A stretch of DNA of 5,277 nucleotides from Nitrosomonas sp. Lineage in GTDB: Bacteria > Pseudomonadota > Gammaproteobacteria > Burkholderiales > Nitrosomonadaceae. The notes under the pieces were generated by a model that worked only from the letters and a program-made list of their open reading frames with translations, searched no databases and was not told the DNA's origin. The DNA is taken from assembly GCA_021774205.1 (NCBI GenBank), contig JAJFJI010000182.1:1-5277 (forward strand), in the 5' to 3' direction. Position 1 is the first letter of the stretch. Every line of letters starts with the position of its first letter. Positions 1-5,277 of the stretch are shown one piece after another. Made by a program: the position numbers and the translations under genes.

Positions 1-391
1 GCTTGATTCGTCCTGCAACATAGTGAACCGCTGCTTCTGTAAAGGGAATCGGCAGCAGATCATAGAGGTGGCCATCGTCGCTGCAATAACTAAGATGTTC
101 GCTGTAATAGCAAATATTATGATCTTTTAAGAAGCGTTTCAACTTATGTAAAAATGCTTCATCTAATGGCGCGGGACTGCCAATAGAAAGTGACAGCCCA
201 TGGCAAATAAGCGTGTGCTGTTCGGCGAATTGGCGAAATCTATTTCCATAATTTCCACCGACACCGATCCAATTTTCAGGGGCAATTTCCCAAAAGTTCA
301 CTTGTTCGGCAGGTTGGTCATCGAGCGAACTCAAAAGAGTTCGCCGTAGACCAAGCCCTGCACCATGAACAGGATAACGTTTTGTGCTCAT
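1..391 (-). CDS. bufB: MNIO (DUF692) cysteine-modifying enzyme of a bufferin operon, BufB/HvfB-like, 5' part only
   Basis: Only the first 130 residues lie in the window; the gene continues past the left edge (the family is usually near 280 residues). The translated N-terminus shows DUF692 hallmarks: HGAGLGLRR (9-17), a FWEIAPENWIGVGG block (33-46), CHGLSLSIGSPAPL (63-76) and YSEHLSYCSDDGHLYDLLPIP (96-116). The conserved His and acidic residues of these blocks belong to the TIM-barrel iron site of multinuclear non-heme iron-dependent oxidases. In characterised bufferin/Hvf systems this enzyme, with a DUF2063 partner, converts precursor cysteines in the cytoplasm to heterocyclic groups (reported as thiooxazole or oxazolone/thioamide) that bind copper. 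The start ATG lies 18 bases after the stop of the EGKCG precursor gene, which fits a two-gene transcript. The start has only a weak purine-rich ribosome site (AAGAAG overlapping the upstream stop). Family assignment is strong; the substrate being the adjacent precursor is inferred from position. Confidence 0.95.
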   Translation of the reverse strand, partial: MSTKRYPVHGAGLGLRRTLLSSLDDQPAEQVNFWEIAPENWIGVGGNYGNRFRQFAEQHTLICHGLSLSIGSPAPLDEAFLHKLKRFLKDHNICYYSEHLSYCSDDGHLYDLLPIPFTEAAVHYVAGRIK

Positions 392-409
392 GGTTGTATA
401 CTGTACTTC

Positions 410-751
410 TTATTTATCACTGCCGCATTTACCTTCACCGCACTTGCCTTCTTTCTCAGATTTCTTTTCGCCACATTTTCCTTCCATATTTTTCTCCATT
501 TCTTTTTTATCTCCACACTTGCCTTCACCACATTTGCCTTCTTTCCCATCTTTATTCCCGCCATGGCTGTCTTCACCCTCAGCCTTTTTATCCCCATAAG
601 CGATCATTTGCATATAGCCACTGGATAGTTCATTCATGGCAAAAGGATTCGTGCTGCTATTGGTTGTAGCTGACGCATTGCTGGCGGCCAGGCTGGCTAC
701 AATCGCGGTTCCTACAGCAAGAGATAATGGTTTAATTAATTTTTTAGACAT
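410..751 (-). CDS. bufA: Bufferin-type RiPP metallophore precursor with five EGKCG motifs (BufA1/HvfA-like)
   Basis: This gene encodes a 113-residue precursor peptide. Residues 1-28 form a Sec signal peptide: a basic start (MSKKLIK), a hydrophobic core (about 8-23) and a likely cut after ASA at 26-28. A linker follows with FAMNELSSGYMQ (37-48), typical of this family. The rest is Lys/Glu/Gly-rich and low in complexity, with cysteines only at 74, 79, 93, 104 and 109, each inside an EGKCG motif grouped as 2, 1 and 2. In studied relatives these cysteines are modified by the MNIO enzyme and the exported product sequesters copper in the periplasm. The MNIO gene lies directly downstream, which supports this. 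A GGAG ribosome site at 761-764, nine bases before the ATG, fixes the start. The protein is not a DUF2282-type (BufA2) bufferin, which lacks EGKCG repeats. Copper as the metal is inferred from the family; the sequence itself cannot show which metal induces or binds. Confidence 0.93.
   Translation of the reverse strand: MSKKLIKPLSLAVGTAIVASLAASNASATTNSSTNPFAMNELSSGYMQMIAYGDKKAEGEDSHGGNKDGKEGKCGEGKCGDKKEMEKNMEGKCGEKKSEKEGKCGEGKCGSDK
422..541 (-). repeat. Five-copy EGKCG motif array within the bufferin precursor
   Basis: The motifs lie at 512-541 (two in tandem, residues 71-80), 470-484 (one, residues 90-94) and 422-451 (two in tandem, residues 101-110). The Lys-Cys-Gly codons differ in all five copies (AAATGTGGT, AAGTGTGGA, AAATGTGGC, AAGTGCGGT, AAATGCGGC), so the peptide is conserved while the DNA has drifted. 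The coding strand here is almost entirely purine apart from the TGT/TGC codons, giving a polypurine-polypyrimidine stretch. Confidence 0.85.
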
Positions 752-1117
752 GTTTATTTACTCCACGTTAATTGATTAGTATTTAACCAGGTTATTCTGG
801 AAAGCTATGTGCAAGTTCGAAGATAATGACCAAGAAAATTTTTCCCGCAAAAGTCATCATTTATCGGACAGCCTCCAAGGTAATTAGGACAAAGGACCTT
901 GAAAATGGTTTCGTGATTTCGCAATTATTGGCAAGGTATTATGTTTTTGAAATGGTAAATTCTCCTATAACGTTGTTATGGTGGATTTTGTCGATTCTCA
1001 TTTTGCGTTACGACCTGTTTTTTTGCAAGATCAGTATAAATCAGCTGTCAGAAAACGATATACGTTTGATTTAATTTTGTCTGTAAATAGACACCGATTT
1101 TTTTGAATAAAAGCAGC
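752..1117. other. 366-base non-coding gap carrying the control region of the bufferin operon
   Basis: This AT-rich gap separates the membrane-protein gene from the bufferin precursor. It must hold the end of the upstream transcript and very likely the promoter of the bufferin operon, because an inducible locus is not expected to depend on read-through from thrB. I see a ribosome site (minus-strand GGAG at 761-764). I see no convincing sigma-70 pair and no clear match to the GTAACC-type ECF promoter described for some bufferin operons. Small dyads occur at 823-860 and 967-979. A weak hairpin at 1078-1093 (5-bp stem TGTCT/AGACA, six-base loop) lies just after the upstream stop; it is too weak to call a terminator. 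A plus-strand reading frame at 826-1074 crosses the gap but resembles nothing I know. Confidence 0.6.
823..860. promoter_or_regulatory. Nested inverted repeats upstream of the bufferin operon, possible operator
   Basis: Two sets of inverted arms lie 72-109 bases upstream of the bufA start codon. The outer arms are ATAATGAC (823-830) and GTCATCAT (853-860), complementary at 7 of 8 positions. The inner arms GAAAA (834-838) and TTTTC (840-844) surround a single T. The two sets are offset by about 2.5 bases, so they do not form one clean hairpin. The position suits a regulator-binding site, but short AT-rich dyads also arise by chance. Confidence 0.2.
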
Positions 1118-2044
1118 TTATTCCGTTTCTTTTCTCTCAGATGATGATTGATATTGTTGTCGGTGTTCATCGCTGCAGAAGTGTTTGTCTTCAACGCTGA
1201 CAGCCTCATTTCGAGGTATATGTAGACCACATTGGCCACATTTGACCATATCGCCTTCAGTTGGGATTTCTTCTTCGGTGGTGGGCCACGTTATGTCCTC
1301 GGGGGCTGCAGGTTGGTTTTTTTTGATAGCTAATGGTTCGGACAGAAAGATGTCCTTGTAGCTGACGTAAATTGACGTAAAGATTATGGGTATAAGTACA
1401 ATGAGCCCAAGACCATAGGGGATTATTGCAATAACTGTCAGTATAATTAATATAACGCCATAAAGCTGGAGTGGTAGCATATTTTTTAGGCATGCAAAGA
1501 AGCTTTTTTTCATTGCAAGTACTGGCGGGATATTATGGAACGCCACTAGTAATGGGGAGAACCAGGCGGCCATCAACAAGGGGATAGAAAGTGCCAGCGC
1601 AACTAATGTAGCGCTCAGCATATCATCAGCCACTTCCATTAATTCATTTTCATCCACTCTTTTCCCCTGAAGCAGCATGTCCATCATGGCGGTGCCGCCA
1701 ATCAGCATCACGATCCCGACAATTAATACCTGCCCAATTAAATAAATTCCTCCCACTGTAATTAATGGCGCAGTATTTTTTTTAAACCCGGCAAATAAGT
1801 GGGTTATCTCCAGTTTCTCACCTTGTTCCAATTTTTGGCATCCCAACATCATACCAGCAAGAAATACTGGCGATATTAAAGTGAAAATAAATTGCCCTAA
1901 TAATGGAAGAATTGACAACGTCATAGCGATTAATATTAGCGTAAAACATAATAACATCCATGCCATTGGGGCTATGCGGAATAGATAGAATCCACTCATA
2001 ATCCATTGCAGACCTTGCCTTGCTTTAACATGTCTAACTTCCAT
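1118..2044 (-). CDS. BPSS1780-family integral membrane protein with a PP0621-like CxxC...CxxxH tail
   Basis: This 308-residue inner-membrane protein has unknown function. The N-terminus (VRHVKARQGLQWIMSGFYLF, residues 3-22) and the segment SPVFLAGMMLGCQKLEQGE (58-76) followed by HLFAGFK match the BPSS1780 family as I know it. Hydrophobic segments lie near 27-45, 50-68, 95-117, 143-168 and 192-228; the last is long enough for two passes. After an acidic Pro/Glu linker (about 236-265), residues 266-298 form a separate module: C269-x2-C272, then C290-x3-H294. This resembles the small PP0621-type proteins (MVxCxxCGxxxPxxEA...FCSxEH), which are probably metal-binding. The start is supported by a minus-strand GGAG at 2054-2057, nine bases upstream. 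The gene lies 30 bases after the thrB stop and is probably co-transcribed with it. The role is unknown; a link to threonine synthesis should not be assumed from proximity. Confidence 0.85.
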   Translation of the reverse strand: MEVRHVKARQGLQWIMSGFYLFRIAPMAWMLLCFTLILIAMTLSILPLLGQFIFTLISPVFLAGMMLGCQKLEQGEKLEITHLFAGFKKNTAPLITVGGIYLIGQVLIVGIVMLIGGTAMMDMLLQGKRVDENELMEVADDMLSATLVALALSIPLLMAAWFSPLLVAFHNIPPVLAMKKSFFACLKNMLPLQLYGVILIILTVIAIIPYGLGLIVLIPIIFTSIYVSYKDIFLSEPLAIKKNQPAAPEDITWPTTEEEIPTEGDMVKCGQCGLHIPRNEAVSVEDKHFCSDEHRQQYQSSSERKETE

Positions 2045-2074
2045 TTCTTATGTCTCCAATTTTTTATCAGTTCG

Positions 2075-3025
2075 TTAAATCCAGATATTCAAAAGTCTAG
2101 CCTGATTTGCTAGATGATTTTTTAAAATTTCTCTAAAGTGGGCAGGATCTTTTGCGTATGTTATTTCACCTGGGCGTGGTAAATGATAATCATATAATCG
2201 TGATAGCCAGAAGCGCAAGGCGCCTGCTCGCAGCATCATCGGCCAAGCAGATTGCTCTTCAGCCGTTAAAGGGCGAACCTGGTGATATGCCGCTAGTAAA
2301 GAAAGTGTACGTGTTTCATCCAACGCCCCATTTTCTGTAAGACACCAATCATTGGCAACAATTGCTAAATCGTACAATAATAAATCGTTGCAGGCGAAAT
2401 AAAAATCAATAACACCACCAATACTACCCTTGTCAAATAAAATATTGTCACGAAATAGATCTGCATGGATCACGCCACGGGGTAGTGTTTTAACTTGGGT
2501 GGTGGACTGAAAGTGTAACTCTTCCTCAAGTAGTTCCTGCTCTTCGGTAGTTATATACCCGGTTACTTCTGGAATTTTAGCCTTCCACCATATCAGTCCA
2601 CGAGGATTTTTCATTGTGCCAGTATAGGATTGGCCGGATAAATGAATTTTTGCTAGCATTGCGCCGACTTCTGCGCACTGACTGGCGCTTGAATGTTCCA
2701 AAGACTTGCCTGGAAGGTAAGTTACGATGCTTGCAGGTTTGCCATTTAATTCGCCTAATAATTCGTTGTCGAAAGTTGGCATTGGCCTGGGACATGGTAC
2801 GCCATGTAACGACAAATGCATCATTAGGTTCAGATAAAAAGGGAGTTCTTCCTTGGTAAGCTTTTCAAACAAGGTCAGCACATATTTGCCTTGTGTTGTC
2901 GTAACAAAGTAATTGGTATTTTCAATACCAGAAGAAATACCCTGTAGATCGATTAAATTGCCAAGTGCGTAATTTTTTAGCCAGGCAGAAAGTTGGATCT
3001 GGGAAACAGACGTAAAGACAGACAT
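2075..3025 (-). CDS. thrB: Homoserine kinase, choline-kinase/APH-fold type (ThrB)
   Basis: This enzyme phosphorylates homoserine with ATP to O-phosphohomoserine, the substrate of threonine synthase; it acts in the cytoplasm. At 316 residues it is full length for the aminoglycoside-phosphotransferase-fold homoserine kinases of beta- and gammaproteobacteria, which are unrelated to the GHMP-fold ThrB of E. coli. The N-lobe signature GIENTNYFV is at 33-41. The catalytic loop is HADLFRDN at 187-194 (catalytic Asp189, Asn194) and the metal-binding segment is GVIDFYFACND at 204-214 (Asp207). The N-terminus MSVFTSVS matches the usual family start, so the ATG is kept although no Shine-Dalgarno sequence is visible upstream. 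Instead a TATAAT on the coding strand ends two bases before the ATG. It is followed 30 bases later by the membrane-protein gene and preceded, after 80 AT-rich bases, by the DUF2782 gene. Confidence 0.95.
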   Translation of the reverse strand: MSVFTSVSQIQLSAWLKNYALGNLIDLQGISSGIENTNYFVTTTQGKYVLTLFEKLTKEELPFYLNLMMHLSLHGVPCPRPMPTFDNELLGELNGKPASIVTYLPGKSLEHSSASQCAEVGAMLAKIHLSGQSYTGTMKNPRGLIWWKAKIPEVTGYITTEEQELLEEELHFQSTTQVKTLPRGVIHADLFRDNILFDKGSIGGVIDFYFACNDLLLYDLAIVANDWCLTENGALDETRTLSLLAAYHQVRPLTAEEQSAWPMMLRAGALRFWLSRLYDYHLPRPGEITYAKDPAHFREILKNHLANQARLLNIWI

Positions 3026-3027
3026 GG

Positions 3028-3033
3028 ATTATA
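3028..3033 (-). promoter_or_regulatory. Perfect TATAAT hexamer abutting the thrB start, doubtful -10 element
   Basis: The minus strand reads TATAAT, two bases, then the thrB ATG. It is a perfect sigma-70 -10 consensus, but there is no recognisable -35 at normal spacing. Transcription initiating 6-8 bases downstream would begin inside codons 2 and 3. It is therefore either chance in an AT-rich gap or evidence for unusual initiation. Confidence 0.2.
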
Positions 3034-3105
3034 AGACGTGATAGGGCGAAAAAATAAATATAACTAAACTGGCGTGATGAGATTAAAATTTTGTTTTACT
3101 AACAA

Positions 3106-3507
3106 TTAGAATTCCAGGATTCGCCACATGGGTGCGCTGACGTCAATTCCGACATCTCCCGGAAGGGAAAATTCAGTGCCAGCACGGTTTCTAACTAGGT
3201 AATAGGGTAAGCCTATGCGCGGAATGACCTTGATCATATAAAGTTCCCCATTAACACGATGCTCCTCAATCGTATCTTCTCCTCGTTTAATAATCTTGAT
3301 TTCAGGTTCTAATTCGGGATCCAGTTCAATATCGGGCGGGAGTGGTGGTGGTTCAGACAACTCAGGGAATGGCGGTGGTTCAGACAGCTCAGGCAGTGGT
3401 GGTGGTTCAGATAACTCAGGAAGAGGCTGCAAATCCTCTGGCTGATTAGATTGCGCCATGATAGGGAGCGAAAAACTTAAAATTAAAGTAAAAATTATTT
3501 GATGCAT
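3106..3507 (-). CDS. Exported DUF2782 protein with proline-rich repeats
   Basis: This is a 133-residue protein of unknown function. Residues 1-18 (MHQIIFTLILSFSLPIMA) are a signal peptide with likely cleavage before Gln19, so the mature protein is periplasmic. Residues 28-54 hold three copies of a nine-residue unit P-(L/F)-P-E-L-S-E-P-P, followed by an acidic stretch (DIELDPELEPEI, 59-70). The C-terminal half is the DUF2782 domain: IKIIKRGEDTIEEHRVNGELY (about 70-90), MIKVIPRIGLPYYLV (91-105), then a terminal APMWRILEF. Members of this family commonly sit between polA and thrB in beta- and gammaproteobacteria, as here. A strong AGGA ribosome site (3514-3517 on the minus strand) six bases before the ATG supports the start. 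It lies 53 bases after the LOG gene, whose stop precedes a TAAAAT -10-like sequence without a good -35. The repeat region makes it longer than typical members (about 100 residues). Confidence 0.87.
   Translation of the reverse strand: MHQIIFTLILSFSLPIMAQSNQPEDLQPLPELSEPPPLPELSEPPPFPELSEPPPLPPDIELDPELEPEIKIIKRGEDTIEEHRVNGELYMIKVIPRIGLPYYLVRNRAGTEFSLPGDVGIDVSAPMWRILEF
3346..3426 (-). repeat. Three 27-base tandem repeats coding PLPELSEPP
   Basis: Three in-frame 27-base units encode PLPELSEPP, PLPELSEPP and PFPELSEPP (residues 28-54 of the DUF2782 protein). They differ at only a few bases per unit, and a partial fourth unit (PLPP) follows. High DNA similarity suggests recent duplication, so copy number may vary among strains. 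Confidence 0.85.
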
Positions 3508-3560
3508 GTTGGTTCCTGGCAGATCAGTATGCGCATTTTATCTGAAATAACCACTATCGG

Positions 3561-4280
3561 TTAGAGATTGAGTTGAATTTCACGTTCTGCTGGGGTTGGT
3601 TCAAAACCACTGGTTTCATAATATTTAAAGATTGCATTTACAATTTGACTGGGTTCGTCGATGATTTGCACAAGATCCATGTCTTCTGGAGAGATAAAAC
3701 CTTCTTTGATTAAAACCTGTTGAAACCAGTCTAGAAGGCCGCGCCAGAAATCTGAGCAGACTAGAATAATTGGTATTTTTCTGGTCTTTCCAGTTTGTGC
3801 CAATGTTAACGCCTCCATGATTTCATCAAGGGTACCAAACCCACCAGGTAAAACGACATATGCCGTTGCAAATTTGACAAACATATATTTGCGCGCAAAA
3901 AAATGACGGAACGTCTGACTGATGTCTTGATATTCGTTATGCTGTTCCTCCTGCGGTAGCTGGATATTCAGGCCAACACTGGGTGATTTGCCAAAGTAAG
4001 CGCCTTTGTTAGCTGCTTCCATAATGCCAGGGCCGCCGCCAGAAATGACTGAAAAGCCAGCGTCAGATAACTGCTTAGCTATTTGCTCGGCTAATTGATA
4101 ATGTGGGTGATCTTGGTTTGTGCGGGCACTGCCAAAAATACTAACGGCTGGCTGAATTGCATCAAGTCGTTCCGTTCCTTCCACAAATTCTGCCATAATT
4201 CCGAATAATCGCCATGACTCTTTTGCCGACCAGGATTTTTCCGGAGACAGAATGGTGGCTAGTTTTTTTTGTGGGCTCAT
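3561..4280 (-). CDS. LOG-family (TIGR00730) nucleoside 5'-monophosphate phosphoribohydrolase
   Basis: LOG-family enzymes split the N-glycosidic bond of purine-type nucleoside 5'-monophosphates, releasing base and ribose 5-phosphate. Some act on cytokinin nucleotides; the bacterial substrate is often general nucleotide salvage, so cytokinin production should not be assumed. The protein has 239 residues with a Rossmann-like fold: VSIFGSAR (46-53), SGGGPGIMEAANKGA (80-94), RK (130-131) and the family signature PGGFGTLDE (145-153). The last includes the conserved Glu of PGGxGTxxE. An N-terminal extension of about 40 residues (ESWRLFGIMAEFVEGTERL near 21-39) is longer than minimal LOG proteins but usual for proteobacterial members. 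The start ATG lies 13 bases from the divergent polA ATG and has no visible Shine-Dalgarno sequence. The next in-frame Met (29) would remove the conserved ESWR segment, so the first ATG is preferred. Confidence 0.93.
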   Translation of the reverse strand: MSPQKKLATILSPEKSWSAKESWRLFGIMAEFVEGTERLDAIQPAVSIFGSARTNQDHPHYQLAEQIAKQLSDAGFSVISGGGPGIMEAANKGAYFGKSPSVGLNIQLPQEEQHNEYQDISQTFRHFFARKYMFVKFATAYVVLPGGFGTLDEIMEALTLAQTGKTRKIPIILVCSDFWRGLLDWFQQVLIKEGFISPEDMDLVQIIDEPSQIVNAIFKYYETSGFEPTPAEREIQLNL

Positions 4281-4293
4281 AGGAAACGTTTAA
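4281..4293. promoter_or_regulatory. 13-bp divergent junction between the LOG gene and polA
   Basis: Both start codons flank just 13 bases. These hold the polA ribosome site AGGA (4281-4284, nine bases before its ATG) and an 8-bp perfect palindrome AAACGTTT (4284-4291). Each gene's promoter must therefore lie within the other gene's coding sequence or further away. A poor plus-strand candidate is TTGCCG, 19 bases, then CAGAAT, inside the LOG gene (about 4225-4255). Confidence 0.6.
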
Positions 4294-5277
4294 ATGAAAA
4301 CATTGTTGATGGTTGATGGCTCATCCTACCTTTATAGGGCTTTTCATGCGTTGCCGGATTTGCGCAATCAGCAAAACGAGCCGACCGGCGCAATTCACGG
4401 CGTACTGAATATGTTACGCCGCTTGCAAAAGGATTACCATGCTGATTATAGCGTGTGTGTGTTTGATGCAAAAGGCAAAACTTTTCGCAATGATTTATAT
4501 CCGGCCTATAAAGCAAATCGCCCACCTATGCCGACAGATTTGGCTATGCAGATTGAATCATTGTATACGTGTATTCGGGCCATGGGATGGCCAATGCTGA
4601 TTATCGAAGGTGTTGAAGCGGACGATGTGATTGGTACGTTGGCAAAGCAGGCAACAAATAATAATATTAAATGCATTATTTCTACGGGCGACAAAGATAT
4701 CGCGCAATTGGTCGATGCGAGAGTTACATTGGTTAATACCATGAATAGTGAAATTCTGGATGAGGCAGGCGTCACCGCAAAATTTGGCGTGCCGCCTGAA
4801 CGCATCCTTGATTACCTTACTTTAGTCGGTGACACGAGTGACAATGTTCCGGGTGTTGATAAGGTGGGTCCCAAGACTGCGGTGAAGTGGCTCACACAAT
4901 TTGGAACACTGGATAACCTTGTCGTGCATGCCGATGAAATTAAAGGTGCCGTGGGAAATAATTTACGTAATGCATTGGATTGGTTAGATACGGCGCGTGA
5001 ATTGCTTACCATTAAATGTGATGTTGCGTTGCCGCTGGCCTTGGCTGATTTGCAACTGAAACCGCAAGACACGGAGAAACTTGTGGAATTGTACCAACAG
5101 TTGGATATGAGAACTGCTTTGCGAGAATTGCAACAGCGCTTAGGAGAGGTGTCGCAAAAATCAAATGGTGTTGCAGAGCAGGTAGGGAATACCACTTCTC
5201 AGATAGCTGTCAATCCGGCGTCTTACCAGACGATATTGACTGAAACAGAGCTGGATAGCTGGTTGACGCAGCTTGAT
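4294..5277 (+). CDS. polA: DNA polymerase I, N-terminal part (5' nuclease domain and start of the 3'-5' exonuclease domain)
   Basis: The window holds 328 codons in an open frame running off the right edge (the full family is about 900 residues). PolA fills gaps in DNA repair and removes Okazaki-fragment RNA primers. Residues 1 to about 255 are the FEN-type 5' nuclease: VDGSSYLYRAFHALP (7-21, metal ligand Asp8), VFDAKGKTFR (56-65), EGVEADDVIGTLA (105-117, acidic metal site), STGDKDIAQL (130-139) and VGDTSDNVPGV (178-188). A helix-hairpin-helix follows at 187-200 (GVDKVGPKTAVKWL). A linker (about 285-308) leads to YQTILTETELDSWLTQLD, the usual beginning of the 3'-5' exonuclease domain. Whether proofreading residues are intact, and the polymerase domain itself, lie outside the window. 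The ATG is supported by AGGA nine bases upstream and by the family N-terminus (MKTLLMVDGS). Confidence 0.97.
   Translation, partial: MKTLLMVDGSSYLYRAFHALPDLRNQQNEPTGAIHGVLNMLRRLQKDYHADYSVCVFDAKGKTFRNDLYPAYKANRPPMPTDLAMQIESLYTCIRAMGWPMLIIEGVEADDVIGTLAKQATNNNIKCIISTGDKDIAQLVDARVTLVNTMNSEILDEAGVTAKFGVPPERILDYLTLVGDTSDNVPGVDKVGPKTAVKWLTQFGTLDNLVVHADEIKGAVGNNLRNALDWLDTARELLTIKCDVALPLALADLQLKPQDTEKLVELYQQLDMRTALRELQQRLGEVSQKSNGVAEQVGNTTSQIAVNPASYQTILTETELDSWLTQLD

Noticed and set aside
365..628. Plus-strand frames rich in Phe, Leu, Pro and His opposite the bufferin precursor
   Set aside because: They are the antisense of the purine-rich EGKCG-coding sequence; the minus-strand frame has a signal peptide, ribosome site and known family.
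781..803. CCAG...CTGG dyad as a CueR/MerR-type copper operator upstream of bufA
   Set aside because: Only four bases per arm match, and neither the spacing nor the ACCTTCC-type arms of known copper MerR sites are present.
826..1074. Plus-strand 82-residue reading frame with a hydrophobic middle in the gap upstream of bufA
   Set aside because: No recognised family, no good ribosome site, AT-rich composition consistent with chance, and it covers the region expected to hold the bufferin promoter.
1078..1093. Possible terminator hairpin after the membrane-protein gene
   Set aside because: The stem is only five base pairs, A/T-containing, and not followed by a clear U-run on the minus strand.
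2152..2859. Plus-strand and alternate minus-strand frames within thrB
   Set aside because: Shadows of the full-length homoserine kinase, with no recognisable protein features.
4506..5195. Two minus-strand frames opposite polA
   Set aside because: They are antisense to an uninterrupted polA frame with all 5' nuclease motifs; no independent support.

Overview
The window reads as chromosomal DNA of a moderately AT-rich proteobacterium. A betaproteobacterium is most likely, possibly a Nitrosomonadales-type lineage. This is inferred from the gene families and their order: polA, a LOG-family hydrolase, a DUF2782 protein, the kinase-fold type of homoserine kinase and a BPSS1780-family membrane protein with a PP0621-like tail. 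No rRNA or other taxonomic marker is present, so the assignment is tentative.

From right to left: the 5' 984 bases of polA (DNA polymerase I) run rightward off the window from 4294. Only 13 bp away, and divergent from it, starts a leftward series of genes: a LOG-family nucleotide phosphoribohydrolase (3561-4280), a small secreted DUF2782 protein with a proline-rich tandem repeat (3106-3507), homoserine kinase thrB (2075-3025), and a BPSS1780-family integral membrane protein with a C-terminal CxxC...CxxxH metal-site-like tail (1118-2044). Gaps are 53, 80 and 30 bases, so these four could be one transcription unit, with thrB and the membrane gene the most closely linked. They look like housekeeping or conserved genes: threonine synthesis, nucleotide metabolism and envelope proteins of unknown role.

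After a 366-base non-coding gap (752-1117) comes a different kind of locus, also leftward. The first gene encodes a 113-residue precursor with a signal peptide and five EGKCG motifs (410-751). The second is the start of a DUF692 / multinuclear non-heme iron oxidase (MNIO) gene (1-391, cut by the window edge). This is a bufferin (BufA/HvfA-type) RiPP operon: the MNIO enzyme, normally with a DUF2063-type partner that would lie beyond the left edge, modifies precursor cysteines, and the exported product binds copper. It is the most interesting system in the window. It belongs to a recently described class, so the class is not new, but the 2-1-2 spacing of its modification motifs and its own control region merit attention.

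I found no tRNA, rRNA, CRISPR array, insertion sequence or convincing intrinsic terminator.
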